This document shows positions 25,982-34,729 of a stretch of DNA of 64,000 nt, piece after piece. Numbering within the stretch: the stretch's first letter is position 1; each line of letters starts with the position of its first letter. The notes under the pieces are model-generated. The model made no database searches, was not told the DNA's origin, and saw nothing but the letters and a program-made list of their open reading frames with translations. The position numbers and the translations under genes are program-made. Origin of the DNA: RYN-230 sp963717125 (GTDB taxonomy: Bacteria > Actinomycetota > Actinomycetes > Streptosporangiales > Streptosporangiaceae); the NCBI GenBank assembly GCA_963717125.1, contig CAVQVG010000017.1:620001-684000 (forward strand), in the 5' to 3' direction.

Positions 25982-26908
25982 TCAGTCCAGCCCGTCGCGG
26001 TCGGCCCAGTCCAGCAACTCGTCCAGCGAGTAGGCCACGTCGTCGATGCCCGCGTGCAGGTCGCCCAGCTCCGCGAACCGCCCCGGCACGGTGGCGATGG
26101 TGTACTCCCGCGGCTCAACCGAGTCCACCTCGTTCCACCGGATCGGGGTGGACACGGTGCCCTCCGGCACCCCGCGCACCGAGTACGCGCTGGCGATGGT
26201 GTGGTCGCGGGCGTTCTGGTTGTAGTCCACGAACAGCTTGGCCGGGTCCCGGTCCTTCCGCCACCACACCGTGGTCACCTCGCCGGGCGCCCGGCGTTCC
26301 ACCTCCCGGGCGAACGCGTGCGCGGCCCGGCGCACCTCGCCGAACCCCCAGCGCGGCTCGATCCGCACGTACACGTGCAGCCCGTTCCCGCCGGACGTCT
26401 TCGGCCAGCCGGTGATGCCCAGCTCGTCCAGCACCTCGTGCACCACGTGCGCGACCCGGCGCACCACCGAGAAATCGCACTCCGGCATCGGGTCCAGGTC
26501 GATCCGCCACTCGTCCGGCTTCTCGGTGTCGGCCCGCCGCGAGTTCCACGGGTGGAACTCCACGGTGGACATCTGCACCGCCCACAACACGCTGGCCAGC
26601 TCGGTCACGCATAGCTCGTCGGCGTGCCGGCCGTATCGCGGGAAGCTGACCCGGACCGTCTGCAGCCAGTCCGGCGCGCCCGCGGGCACCCGCTTCTGGT
26701 GCACCTTCTCGCCGCTCACCCCGGCCGGGAACCGGTGCAGCATGCACGGCCGCTCGCGCAGCGCGCGGACGATCCCGTCGCCCACCGCCAGGTAGTAGCG
26801 GGCCAGGTCGAGCTTGGTCTCGCCGCGGGCCGGGAAGTACACCCGGCCCGGGTTGCTGATCCGCACCGTCCGCCCGCTGGCCTGCAGCTCCGCCACGTCC
26901 CCCGCCAT
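25982..26908 (-). CDS. Stand-alone LigD-type polymerase/primase domain
   Basis: A 308-residue archaeo-eukaryotic primase-fold polymerase like the PolDom of mycobacterial LigD or separate PolD proteins in actinomycetes; these add ribonucleotides during non-homologous end joining. Catalytic carboxylates are in RIDLDPMP (Asp137, Asp139), the nucleotide-binding SGGNGLHVYV follows (172-181), and a later Asp is in FVDYNQNARDHT. The 5'-phosphate-binding N-terminal part (GEKVHQKRVP) is present. No ligase, nuclease or Ku gene is nearby. ATG 26908 starts at the beginning of family similarity. Confidence 0.9.
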   Translation of the reverse strand: MAGDVAELQASGRTVRISNPGRVYFPARGETKLDLARYYLAVGDGIVRALRERPCMLHRFPAGVSGEKVHQKRVPAGAPDWLQTVRVSFPRYGRHADELCVTELASVLWAVQMSTVEFHPWNSRRADTEKPDEWRIDLDPMPECDFSVVRRVAHVVHEVLDELGITGWPKTSGGNGLHVYVRIEPRWGFGEVRRAAHAFAREVERRAPGEVTTVWWRKDRDPAKLFVDYNQNARDHTIASAYSVRGVPEGTVSTPIRWNEVDSVEPREYTIATVPGRFAELGDLHAGIDDVAYSLDELLDWADRDGLD

Positions 26909-27232
26909 ACCCAGACCATAGACCGCGGCCGGCCCGGGCGGACGCGTGCCGCCGCGCGCTGGCCGGTGACCAGCCGGCGGCCGTCGCCCCGGAACCCGGG
27001 CGGCCCGCAGCTGAAACGTGGCTAAGTTTTCCGCCAGCACGCGTAACACGGCATGCCTGGCCGGCGCTTGCAGTGGGTGGGAGCCTCTGCAACGGGGCCC
27101 GGGCTGTCCCCCGCAGTCCGCGGCCCAGCTGGCGCCGGGTCCGGCTAGCCCGAGACCGGACGGCCGGGGCGGAGGTGGGAGGTAGGTGCCGTGCCGCCCG
27201 GTCCGTGCCGCAACTGGCAGGCAGACCGTAAA

Positions 27233-27260
27233 CTCCGTCCCGGCGACAGAGCCGGGGGAG
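27233..27260 (+). promoter_or_regulatory. Hairpin that masks the ribosome binding site of the next gene
   Basis: CTCC (27233-27236), a two-base bulge, and CCCGGC (27239-27244) pair with GCCGGG (27251-27256) and GGAG (27257-27260) around a six-base loop. The 3' arm contains the Shine-Dalgarno of the decarboxylase gene at 27269. The rest of the gap 26909-27268 holds GC-rich sequence without a recognisable gene; no known riboswitch class was matched. Confidence 0.45.
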
Positions 27261-27268
27261 GCCTGCCG

Positions 27269-28660
27269 ATGACCACCGCGGACACCGATATCAGCGACAT
27301 GCTGGTGCAACGCCCAGACCTGCTGGCCGACGCCGCCCGGCGGGCACTGCGCTACCTCGCCGGGCTGGCCGGCCGGCCGGTGGCCCCGGCCGCGGCCGAC
27401 GTGGCCGGCCTGGACCGGCTCGACTTCCCGCTGCCCGCGGGCGGGCGGCCCGGGAAAGACGTGCTCGCGCTGCTCGACGAGGCCGGCTCGCCGGCCACCG
27501 TGGCCAGCGGCGGGCCGCGCTACTTCGGCTTCGTGATCGGCGGGGCGCTGCCCACCGCGCAGGCCGCCGCCTGGCTGACCGCGGCCTGGGACCAGAACGC
27601 CGCGCTCACCGTCATGTCGCCGGCCGCCGCGCGGCTGGACGCGGTGGCGCTGCGCTGGGTGACGGAGCTGCTCGGCCTGCCCGCAGGCGTCGGCGGCGGC
27701 TTCGTCACCGGGGCCTCCATGGCCAACGCCACCTGCCTGGCCGCGGCCCGGGACGCGGTGCTCAGCCGGCACGGCTGGGACGCGGCCGGCGAGGGCCTGG
27801 TCGGCGCGCCCCCGGTCACCGTGCTGGTCGGCGAGGAGGTGCACACCACGGTGCGCAAGGCGCTCGGCCTGATCGGCCTCGGCCGGGACCGCGCGATGGT
27901 GCTGCCCGCCGATTCCCAGGGCCGCATCGTGCCCCGCTCCCTCCCCATACTGAACGCCGGCCCGGTGCTGGTCTGCCTGCAAGCGGGCAACGTGAACAGC
28001 GGGGCCAGCGACCCCTTCGGGGATCTGATCCCGTGGGCTCATGATCAGGGTGCGTGGGTGCACGTGGACGGCGCGTTCGGGCTGTGGGCGGCGGCCGCGC
28101 CGGGAGTCGCGGACCAGGTGGCCGGTGTCGCCGCGGCTGACTCCTGGGCCACCGACGCGCACAAGTGGCTGAACACCACCTACGACTGCGGCATCGCCCT
28201 GGTCCGCGACCCGGCCACGCTGCGGGCGGCCATGCAGGCCACCGCGGCCTACCTGCTCGCCACCGGGCACCGGGAGGCGATGAACCTGACCCCGCAGTCC
28301 TCGCAGCGGGCCCGTGGCGCCGAGGTGTGGGCGGTGCTGGCGTCGCTGGGCCGGGACGGGGTGGCCGGGCTGGTGGACCGGACCTGCCGGCTGGCCCGCC
28401 GGTTCGCGGCTGGGCTGCGCGCGGCGGGCTACCCGGTGCTGAACGACGTGGTGCTCAACCAGGTCCTGGTGGGCTTCGGCGACCGGGCCCAGACCGCGGC
28501 AGTGGTGGCCGCCGTGCAGCAGGACGGGACGTGCTGGTGCGGCCCGACCACCTGGCAGGGCCGCCCGGCCATGCGGATCAGCGTCAGCGCCTGGAACACC
28601 ACCGAAGCCGACATCGACCGCAGCGTGGCCGCCGTGCTGGCCTGCGCTAGCAGCGGCTGA
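27269..28660 (+). CDS. PLP-dependent group II decarboxylase-like enzyme
   Basis: A 463-residue PLP enzyme of the pyridoxal-dependent decarboxylase family. PLP lysine is Lys299 in TDAHKWLNTTYDCG; GPRYFGFVIGG, VTGASMANATCLAAARDAVL (phosphate cup) and WVHVDGAFGLW (Asp to pyridine N) are seen. This layout is close to aspartate aminotransferase-fold enzymes annotated as aromatic-L-amino-acid decarboxylases in actinomycetes. The ATG follows GGGGGAGG by seven bases; the binding site is inside a hairpin. It is only distantly like the decarboxylase at 17532, so these are not recent duplicates. Substrate unknown. Confidence 0.85.
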   Translation: MTTADTDISDMLVQRPDLLADAARRALRYLAGLAGRPVAPAAADVAGLDRLDFPLPAGGRPGKDVLALLDEAGSPATVASGGPRYFGFVIGGALPTAQAAAWLTAAWDQNAALTVMSPAAARLDAVALRWVTELLGLPAGVGGGFVTGASMANATCLAAARDAVLSRHGWDAAGEGLVGAPPVTVLVGEEVHTTVRKALGLIGLGRDRAMVLPADSQGRIVPRSLPILNAGPVLVCLQAGNVNSGASDPFGDLIPWAHDQGAWVHVDGAFGLWAAAAPGVADQVAGVAAADSWATDAHKWLNTTYDCGIALVRDPATLRAAMQATAAYLLATGHREAMNLTPQSSQRARGAEVWAVLASLGRDGVAGLVDRTCRLARRFAAGLRAAGYPVLNDVVLNQVLVGFGDRAQTAAVVAAVQQDGTCWCGPTTWQGRPAMRISVSAWNTTEADIDRSVAAVLACASSG

Positions 28661-28785
28661 ACCGCGTCGCGTCGGCCGGACCGTCACCTCGCCTATCCCG
28701 GGACCGTGGCCAGAATGGTCGTGAACCGGACACGGTTGGCAGCCGTATCCCGTGGTGAGGGAGACCGTCTTTCGAAGGGGAGAGC

Positions 28786-29967
28786 ATGTTCCTGGCCAAA
28801 TTAGGTGCCACCGCCGCGGTCGGCACCGCCTTAGTGCTGGCCGCCAGCCCCGCGCTGGCCGCCAGCGGGTGGACCATTGTCACCGCCCCACCGACCGGGG
28901 TGAACGCCAGCTTCACGGGCGTCAGCTCGACATCCGATTCCGACGCCTGGGCCGTCGGCAGCGAGAACGCCGCCCTCAATGGCGTCGGCGCCAAAGCACT
29001 CATCGACCACTGGAATGGCACCGCCTGGACGCAGGTGGCCACGCCGGCGACCCCGGGCAACACGGCCAGCCTGGCCGGGGTCAGTGCCAGCAGCCCCACC
29101 GACGCCTGGGCGATCGGGCGCACCCAGGTGAACCGCTCGGACTTCGCCCCGCTGGCCCTGCACTGGAACGGCACGGCCTGGTCGGTGTCGGCCAGCGCCG
29201 CCACCGCGCTGGGCGGCCAGATCGGCGCCGGGGTAGCCGACATCAGCCCCACCGACGCGTACGCGATCGGCGGCGGCCTGGGCAGCGCGCACACCGGCCT
29301 GGTGGCCCAGTGGAACGGCAGCACGTGGACCCGGCTGACCGTGCCCCAGCCGAGCACCGACGGCCTGGCGTCCAATCTGGATGCGATAGCCGCGGACGGC
29401 CCGGACAACGTGTGGATCGTCGGGACGTTCATGGATGAGATCAGCCCGACCTTCTTCCCGACCGAAACGTACGCGTTGCACTGGAACGGCACCGCCTGGA
29501 GCGCGGTGCCGATGCCGCTGGTCGGCAGCTCGAACGTGAACGCGTTCTTCCACCTCAACGCAATCCAGGTGAACAGCCCGACCGATGTGTGGGCGGTGGG
29601 TAACCGAGGTGTCGCCGGCACCACCACGAGCAGCACGCTGATCGAGCACTGGAACGGGACGGCGTGGAGCATCGTGCCCAGCCCGTCCCCGGGCTCGGGC
29701 GCCAGCCTGGCCGGGGTGACCACCAGCAACGCGGCCAACGACGTGTGGGCGGTGGGGACTGAAGAGCCGGCTGGTGGCACCGTGGCCCAGACGCTGACGC
29801 TGAACTGGAACGGCACCTCGTGGGTGACCGTGCCCAGCGCGGACGCGGCCACCGGCGCCAGCGTGCTGTCCGGGGTGTCCACCACGCCGGGCGCGGCCAT
29901 CATCCAGGCTGTCGGGCTCAGCGGCAGCAGCGGGGCGGAAAACCCGCTCGCCGAACAGAACGGCTAA
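28786..29967 (+). CDS. Secreted WNGTAW-repeat beta-propeller protein
   Basis: A 393-residue exported protein with a signal peptide (MFLAKLGATAAVG to ALAAS, about 1-26). Six copies of a WNGxxW strand (HWNGTAWTQV, HWNGTAWSVS, QWNGSTWTRL, HWNGTAWSAV, HWNGTAWSIV, NWNGTSWVTV) alternate with DAWAVG-like strands, one pair every 50-60 residues. The first blade begins with half a repeat (SGWTIV) and the chain ends with the other half (LAEQNG), which suggests that the ends close a seventh blade. No catalytic residues are recognised; a binding or surface role is likely. GGGGAG precedes the ATG. Confidence 0.82.
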   Translation: MFLAKLGATAAVGTALVLAASPALAASGWTIVTAPPTGVNASFTGVSSTSDSDAWAVGSENAALNGVGAKALIDHWNGTAWTQVATPATPGNTASLAGVSASSPTDAWAIGRTQVNRSDFAPLALHWNGTAWSVSASAATALGGQIGAGVADISPTDAYAIGGGLGSAHTGLVAQWNGSTWTRLTVPQPSTDGLASNLDAIAADGPDNVWIVGTFMDEISPTFFPTETYALHWNGTAWSAVPMPLVGSSNVNAFFHLNAIQVNSPTDVWAVGNRGVAGTTTSSTLIEHWNGTAWSIVPSPSPGSGASLAGVTTSNAANDVWAVGTEEPAGGTVAQTLTLNWNGTSWVTVPSADAATGASVLSGVSTTPGAAIIQAVGLSGSSGAENPLAEQNG

Positions 29968-29973
29968 ACAACA

Positions 29974-30005
29974 GGGCAGGCCGCGGCCCCGGTCGCGGCC
30001 TGCCC
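29974..30005. terminator. Hairpin terminator between convergent genes
   Basis: GGGCAGGCCGCG (29974-29985) pairs perfectly with CGCGGCCTGCCC (29994-30005) around an eight-base loop. It lies seven bases after the propeller gene stop and 18 bases from the convergent MMPL stop. Confidence 0.8.
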
Positions 30006-30023
30006 AGGTCACTCGTGATCTGC

Positions 30024-32174
30024 TCAGTCGGCTGCGCTGGCCGAGGGCCGCACCCCAGCCCTGGCCACTGGCCGGCGTAGTCGGCCGCCGGCCCCGGTCG
30101 GCCGGGACGGCCACCAGGCGCGGTCGCCCAGGGTGAGCAGCGCGGCCGGCACCAGCACGGTGCGGACCAGCAGCGTGTCGAGCAGCACGCCCACCGCCAC
30201 CGCGATGCCGACCTGAGCCACCGGCACCGACGGGAGCTGGGTCAGCGCGGCGAACGTGCCGGCCATCACCAGGCCGGCCGCGGTGATCACGCCCCCGGTG
30301 ACGCCGAGCCCGCGCAGCGTGCCCGGCCTGGTGCCCAGCGTCCGGGCTTCTTCCCGGATCCGGGCGCTGAGGAAGATGTTGTAGTCCACCCCGAGCGCGA
30401 CCAGGAAGATGAAGATGTACAGCGGAAGCTGCGCCTCGACCCCGGCGTAGCCGAAGCCGTACCGCCAGGTCAGGTCGGCCAGCCCGAACGCGGCCGCGAA
30501 GCTGAGCGCGGTGGTGGCCACCAGCACCAGCGGCGCGACGATGGCCTGCAGCAGCACCGCGATGATCACGAAGATCACGGCGAACACTAGCGGGAATAGC
30601 AGCCAGGTGTCATGGTGCGCGGCCTGCGTGATGTCGTACTGGATGGCCGGCCCGCCGCCCACCAGCGATCCGGGCGCCGCGTGGTCCAGGTGGCCGCGCA
30701 GGCCGGCGATGGCGGCCGACCCGCTCGCCCCGTACGGCGGTACCGACAGCGTGACCGAGTAGCGGGCATAACCCCCGATCGGCGCGCTCGGTGTCACCGT
30801 GGCGACGCCGTGGCTGGCCGCGGCGGCCGCGGCGGCCGCGGCGGCGTCACGCGGCCGGGCCAGCAGCACCAGCGGGTCGTTGACGCCGGCCCCGTAGTGC
30901 TCGGCCAGCAGCTGCGCGCCGGACACGCTGGTGGGGTGCCCCTTGACGGTGTCCAGCGGGTTGTTGCTGACGCGCACCGCGGCCAGGGTGGCGCACACGC
31001 CGCCGAGCACCAGCACGGCCACGAGGGTGACCCGGCCGGGGTGCCGGGCGACCCGGTGGCCGATGCCCGACCATAGCCGGGACTCCTCGTGCCCGGCCTG
31101 GCCGGCCCGGGGGACCCGAGGCCAGAACGCCACCCGGCCGAGCACCAGCAGCAGTGCGGGCAGGAATGTGACCTGGGCCAGCAGCGCGGCGGCGATGCCG
31201 ACCGCGCCGACCGGGCCGAGGCCGTGCAGCGAGGCCGACTCGGCGGCCAGCAGGCAGATCATCGCGCAGATCACGGTCGCGGCCGAGGCGGCCAGGGTCG
31301 GCACGGTGCGGCGCAGCGCGGCCGCCATCGCGTCCTCGGTGGCCGCGTGCTGCCGCAGTTCTTCCCGGTAGCGGTGGGTCAGCAGCAGCGCGTAGTCGCT
31401 GGCCGCGCCGAGCACCAGCACGGTCAGGATGGCCGCGGACAGCGAGCTGACCGTGAGCCCGGCGCTCGCCAGCCCGTGCGTGGCCGCCTTGGCCACCACG
31501 ATGGCCCCGATCGCGCCGAACAGCGGGAGCAGCCAGAGCAGCGGGCTGCGGTACACCAGCAGCAGGATGATCACCACGATGATCAGCGCGGCCAGCAGCA
31601 GCTTGGTCTGGGTCTTACTGCTGATGCCACTGGCCGCGTTCAGCGCGGCCGATCCGGTCACGGTGGCCCGCAGGCCTGGCCCGGCGCGGCTGGCCGCCCC
31701 GCTGACCGCCCGCTGGACGGCCTTGACCGCGTTCGTGTCAACGCTGGTCACATTGTTCGACGGCGCGATGATGTCGGCCGAGAATGCGTCAGCCTGGCCG
31801 TCGGCCGACCGGCGCGGCAGGCCCGGGACGGCCAGCCCGCGGACATGCCCGGCCAGTTGGGCCACCGCGGCCCGGGCCGAGCTGACCGTGGCCAGGTCGG
31901 CCGCGGTCAGGCCGCTGAGCCGGGTGAACAGCACCACCACGGTGTCGGTCTCCGGCTGGCCGGGGCCGTGCTGGGCGGCCTCCTGCAGTTCGGCTACCCG
32001 GGTCGAGGCGGCCGATGCGGGCAGGTAGGCCGAGGCGGTGTCGTTGGTCACCTTGGATAGGCCGCTGGCTAGCGGGTCGAGCAGCACGATGGCGATGACC
32101 CAGACCATCACCACCGGCCAGCGCAGCCGGCGTAGCCAGGTGGCGAGCCGGTCGCCGGAGGCAGAAGTAGACAT
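30024..32174 (-). CDS. MMPL/RND-family membrane transporter
   Basis: A 716-residue MMPL protein with two six-helix halves, each with a large extracellular loop. Helix 1 is WPVVMVWVIAIVLLD; SDYALLLTHRYREEL in half one and GVDYNIFLSARIREEA in half two are the family's proton-relay Asp/Tyr segments, and both copies are intact. MMPL proteins export lipids, siderophores or drugs in actinomycetes. The ATG at 32174 follows GGAG by six bases. It diverges from a NarL-type two-component pair with an inverted repeat in the gap, so it is likely the main target of that regulator. Confidence 0.92.
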   Translation of the reverse strand: MSTSASGDRLATWLRRLRWPVVMVWVIAIVLLDPLASGLSKVTNDTASAYLPASAASTRVAELQEAAQHGPGQPETDTVVVLFTRLSGLTAADLATVSSARAAVAQLAGHVRGLAVPGLPRRSADGQADAFSADIIAPSNNVTSVDTNAVKAVQRAVSGAASRAGPGLRATVTGSAALNAASGISSKTQTKLLLAALIIVVIILLLVYRSPLLWLLPLFGAIGAIVVAKAATHGLASAGLTVSSLSAAILTVLVLGAASDYALLLTHRYREELRQHAATEDAMAAALRRTVPTLAASAATVICAMICLLAAESASLHGLGPVGAVGIAAALLAQVTFLPALLLVLGRVAFWPRVPRAGQAGHEESRLWSGIGHRVARHPGRVTLVAVLVLGGVCATLAAVRVSNNPLDTVKGHPTSVSGAQLLAEHYGAGVNDPLVLLARPRDAAAAAAAAAASHGVATVTPSAPIGGYARYSVTLSVPPYGASGSAAIAGLRGHLDHAAPGSLVGGGPAIQYDITQAAHHDTWLLFPLVFAVIFVIIAVLLQAIVAPLVLVATTALSFAAAFGLADLTWRYGFGYAGVEAQLPLYIFIFLVALGVDYNIFLSARIREEARTLGTRPGTLRGLGVTGGVITAAGLVMAGTFAALTQLPSVPVAQVGIAVAVGVLLDTLLVRTVLVPAALLTLGDRAWWPSRPTGAGGRLRRPVARAGVRPSASAAD

Positions 32175-32265
32175 CAGAACTCCTTTAGGAAATCGGTGTG
32201 CTGGGTCCACCGTTCCGGGAACTGGCCGGGGCCGAATCGGCCCGCCGGTCTGATTCCGCGGGTCT

Positions 32266-32311
32266 CCGGTATGAGGCTGGTATGAGCCGCCGGCGCCGGA
32301 TCTCATACCGG
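32266..32311. promoter_or_regulatory. Inverted repeat operator between MMPL and two-component genes
   Basis: CCGGTATGAG at 32266-32275 is mirrored by CTCATACCGG at 32302-32311, and a direct GGTATGAG copy lies at 32279-32286. The site sits in the 189-base divergent promoter, about 50 bases before the kinase start. It is the likely binding site of the NarL-type regulator at 33509. Confidence 0.6.
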
Positions 32312-32363
32312 AATTAGGCCCGCGGGCCGAAGCCGGCGGTCAGCAGCGGGCGACAATGACAGC

Positions 32364-33512
32364 ATGCTGCTGCGCGCCGCGAACTGGACGGTCCGGATCG
32401 TCCTGCTCGTCCTCGCGGGCGCGCTGACGTTCACCGCGCATTGGCCGGGCCGGCTGGCCATCACGGTGCAGATCATCGCGTTCAGCATCGGGGCACTGGC
32501 AATGGCCGGCTGGGCGCTGGCCGACCTGCGGCCGGCCTTCGCGGCCCGGTCCGCGGCCTGGCAGCCTTATGCGCTCGGCGCGGTCATCGTCAGCACCAGC
32601 CTGGCCTCGGCCCGCGGCGGGGCGCTCATCTACCTCGGCATGGCGGCGGCGCTGATGGCGGCCAGCCAGGAGAGCCTGGCCACCACGTGGACCGTGGTCG
32701 GGCTGGGCGTGCTCACCGCCACGGTGGCCGGGCTGGCTCTTGGGGCCAGCGCCTGGGTGATCATCGCCAACGTCAGCGGCCTGCTGATCCTGATGCTGCT
32801 CGGCCGCAACCGCCGGTCGGCCCGGGTGCAGGCCGAGCAGTCGGCCGCCCTGCTGGCCAAGGCCGAGCAGCTCAGGGACGAGCATGCCCGGGTGGCCACG
32901 CTCGATGAACGGACCCGGATCGCCCGTGAGATCCACGACGTACTGGCCCACTCGCTCGGCGGGCTGGGCGTGCAGATCCAGGTGGCCCGGGCCGTGCTCA
33001 CCGACCAGAATGACGTGCCGCGGGCGGTGGAACTTTTGGATCAGGCGCACCGGATGGCCATCGATGGGCTCGCCGAGACCCGCCGGGCGGTGCACGCGCT
33101 GCGCGGCGACACGCTGCCGCTGCCGGCCGGGCTGGCCCTGCTCAGCGCGGACCACCAGCGGCAGCACGGCGCCCCGGTAACGTTCCAGGTCAACGGCGAG
33201 CCGCGGTCGCTGTCCCCGGACGCCGGGCTGGCCATCACCCGGACCGCCCAGGAGGCGCTGGTGAACACGGCCAAGCACGCCCCGCACCAGCCAGTCAACA
33301 TCCGCCTCGACTACGCGTCCGCGGACACCAGCCTGCGGGTCACCAACCAGCTCAGCCAGGACGGCCACGACGCGCAGGAAGCGGGGCTGGCCACGGTGAA
33401 CGGCCGGTACGGGCTGGCCGGGCTGCGGGAACGCCTGCTGCTGCTGCACGGCACGCTGAACGCCGAGCGCCGCGGCGCCACCTGGGTGGTCGAAGCGCGG
33501 GTGCCGCAGTGA
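32364..33512 (+). CDS. NarL-type sensor histidine kinase
   Basis: A 382-residue membrane kinase. Residues about 5-150 form five or six short helices with hardly any loop, so the signal is probably sensed in the membrane. Phospho-acceptor His191 is in TRIAREIHDVLAHSLGGL (HisKA_3 type); the ATPase domain carries TAQEALVNTAKHA and ends RYGLAGLRERLLLLHG. Its stop overlaps the regulator start (GTGA). The divergent MMPL transporter suggests sensing of membrane stress or a toxic lipophile, which is inference. Confidence 0.92.
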   Translation: MLLRAANWTVRIVLLVLAGALTFTAHWPGRLAITVQIIAFSIGALAMAGWALADLRPAFAARSAAWQPYALGAVIVSTSLASARGGALIYLGMAAALMAASQESLATTWTVVGLGVLTATVAGLALGASAWVIIANVSGLLILMLLGRNRRSARVQAEQSAALLAKAEQLRDEHARVATLDERTRIAREIHDVLAHSLGGLGVQIQVARAVLTDQNDVPRAVELLDQAHRMAIDGLAETRRAVHALRGDTLPLPAGLALLSADHQRQHGAPVTFQVNGEPRSLSPDAGLAITRTAQEALVNTAKHAPHQPVNIRLDYASADTSLRVTNQLSQDGHDAQEAGLATVNGRYGLAGLRERLLLLHGTLNAERRGATWVVEARVPQ

Positions 33513-34171
33513 CCGGGCTGCTGCGCATCGTCGTCGCCGACGACCAGGCCAGCGTGCGGGAGGGGCTGGTCGTGCTGCTCGGCCTGCTGCCCGACATCGA
33601 GGTGGTCGGGGCCGCGGCCAACGGCGCGGAAGCCCTGGACCAGGTGGCCGAGCAGCGGCCCGACGCGATCCTGCTCGACCTGCACATGCCGGTGCTGGAC
33701 GGCATCGAGACCACCCGGCGGCTGACCGCGCTGCACCCGGACGTCGCGGTGGTCGTGCTGACCACCTACGCCGACGACACGTCGGTGCTAACCGCGTTGC
33801 AGGCGGGCGCGCGCAGCTACATCACCAAGGACGCCGACCGGGCGCACATCGCCCAGGCGCTGCGCAGCGCGGCCACCGGCCTGGCTGTTCTCGACCCGGC
33901 CGTGCAGTCCGTGCTGCTCGCCGCCGCGGCCGCCCGGCCGGCCGAGCTGCCCGGGCGGAAGCCACCCGGGCAGCTGCCCGACGGGCTGACGCAGCGGGAA
34001 GCGGAGATCCTCGGCATGATCGCCGGAGGCATGACCAACCCGGATATCGCGGCTCAGCTGTTCCTCAGCGCGCACACCATCAAGAGCCACATCAACCGGA
34101 TCTTCGCCAAGACCGGGTCGGCCGACCGGGCCGCGGCCATCCGCTACGCCCGCGACCACGGCCTCGGCTAG
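33509..34171 (+). CDS. NarL/LuxR-type response regulator
   Basis: A 220-residue regulator: receiver domain 1-120 with acidic pair Asp11/Asp12, phospho-acceptor Asp57 in AILLDLHMP and Lys in SYITKDADR; LuxR-type helix-turn-helix from about 155 (LTQREAEILGMIAGGMTNPDIAAQLFLS). The GTG start overlaps the kinase stop by four bases. The inverted repeat at 32266-32311 is its probable site. Confidence 0.94.
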   Translation: MTGLLRIVVADDQASVREGLVVLLGLLPDIEVVGAAANGAEALDQVAEQRPDAILLDLHMPVLDGIETTRRLTALHPDVAVVVLTTYADDTSVLTALQAGARSYITKDADRAHIAQALRSAATGLAVLDPAVQSVLLAAAAARPAELPGRKPPGQLPDGLTQREAEILGMIAGGMTNPDIAAQLFLSAHTIKSHINRIFAKTGSADRAAAIRYARDHGLG

Positions 34172-34523
34172 CCGCGGCGCGGGCGTGCGGGTGGCCGGTC
34201 AGGGGACCGGCGGGCGGCTGCCCGGCTCCTGGGCCGGGAGGGCCTGCTGCGTGGGCACCACCGGCGGACACGGAACCTGAACTCGAACTCGAACTCGAAC
34301 ATGCCGCCAGGGCGGCCACCTTCGGCCCGTCCCGCAGCATGGCCATCGACAGCCGGGTGGCCGGCCCCTGGTCGGGCAGCAGCATGTCTACCGTGTTGTC
34401 GCACACCGTCAGCACCGACACTTCGTCCACCGCCTCCAGCGGCAGCACCTCACCAGGCCACTCGGTGCCCTCCGGCACCGCGTCAACCGGCAGCATGGGG
34501 GCGTCATCATGGGCGTCGCACAT
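34092..34523 (-). pseudogene. Chimeric remnant: metallo-hydrolase N-terminus fused to a lipoprotein signal fragment
   Basis: The ATG at 34523 and the next 71 codons are a copy of the start of the metallo-hydrolase gene at 61127 (MCDAHDDAPMLP to DGPKVAA, one residue different). Instead of continuing to the catalytic part, the frame passes into LAACSSSSSSSGSVSAG, an inverted copy of the lipobox region of the binding protein at 34730, then into sequence antisense to the upstream regulator gene. The frame stays open for 143 residues by chance. It lacks the HxHxDH metal site and has no signal peptide ahead of the lipobox, so it is considered non-functional. Confidence 0.75.
34260..34310 (-). repeat. 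Inverted copy of the lipobox region (51 bp)
   Basis: The complement of 34260-34310 matches 34811-34867 except for one missing GAGTTC unit (three versus four). The match starts at CTGGCGGCAT and ends at CCGCCGGT. Confidence 0.9.
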
Positions 34524-34635
34524 GGCCTGCTCCTCGCTCACGTCCGCTGTGCCCAGTACAGCACCGGCGGCCGCGCCGGACGCAGCCAGTACCAGGCAAA
34601 CCAGGGGGCGGCCAGACGGCGGCTGGACGGACCGG
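34311..34635 (-). repeat. 325-bp duplicate of the metallo-hydrolase 5' region
   Basis: Identical in length to 60915-61239 with about four mismatches seen on direct comparison and no gaps. It carries 112 bases of upstream sequence with the ribosome binding site and the first 71 codons. The remaining gap 34636-34729 before the binding-protein gene holds its promoter region and no gene. Confidence 0.92.
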
Positions 34636-34729
34636 CGTTGGGCAAAATCTGCTGCTTGCTGCCATTGTCTGCGACGTTTGCCTGGTGGGGCTAAGATTGG
34701 CGTACTCCGGGTTCTACGAGAGGCAGGAG

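Noticed and set aside
26909..27268. Cobalamin riboswitch upstream of the second decarboxylase
   Set aside because: A GCCGCAACTGG stretch recalls part of the aptamer, but the other conserved boxes are not found in order.
34301..34729. N-terminal extension of the binding lipoprotein
   Set aside because: It would read antisense through the duplicated fragment and put the signal peptide in the middle of the chain.
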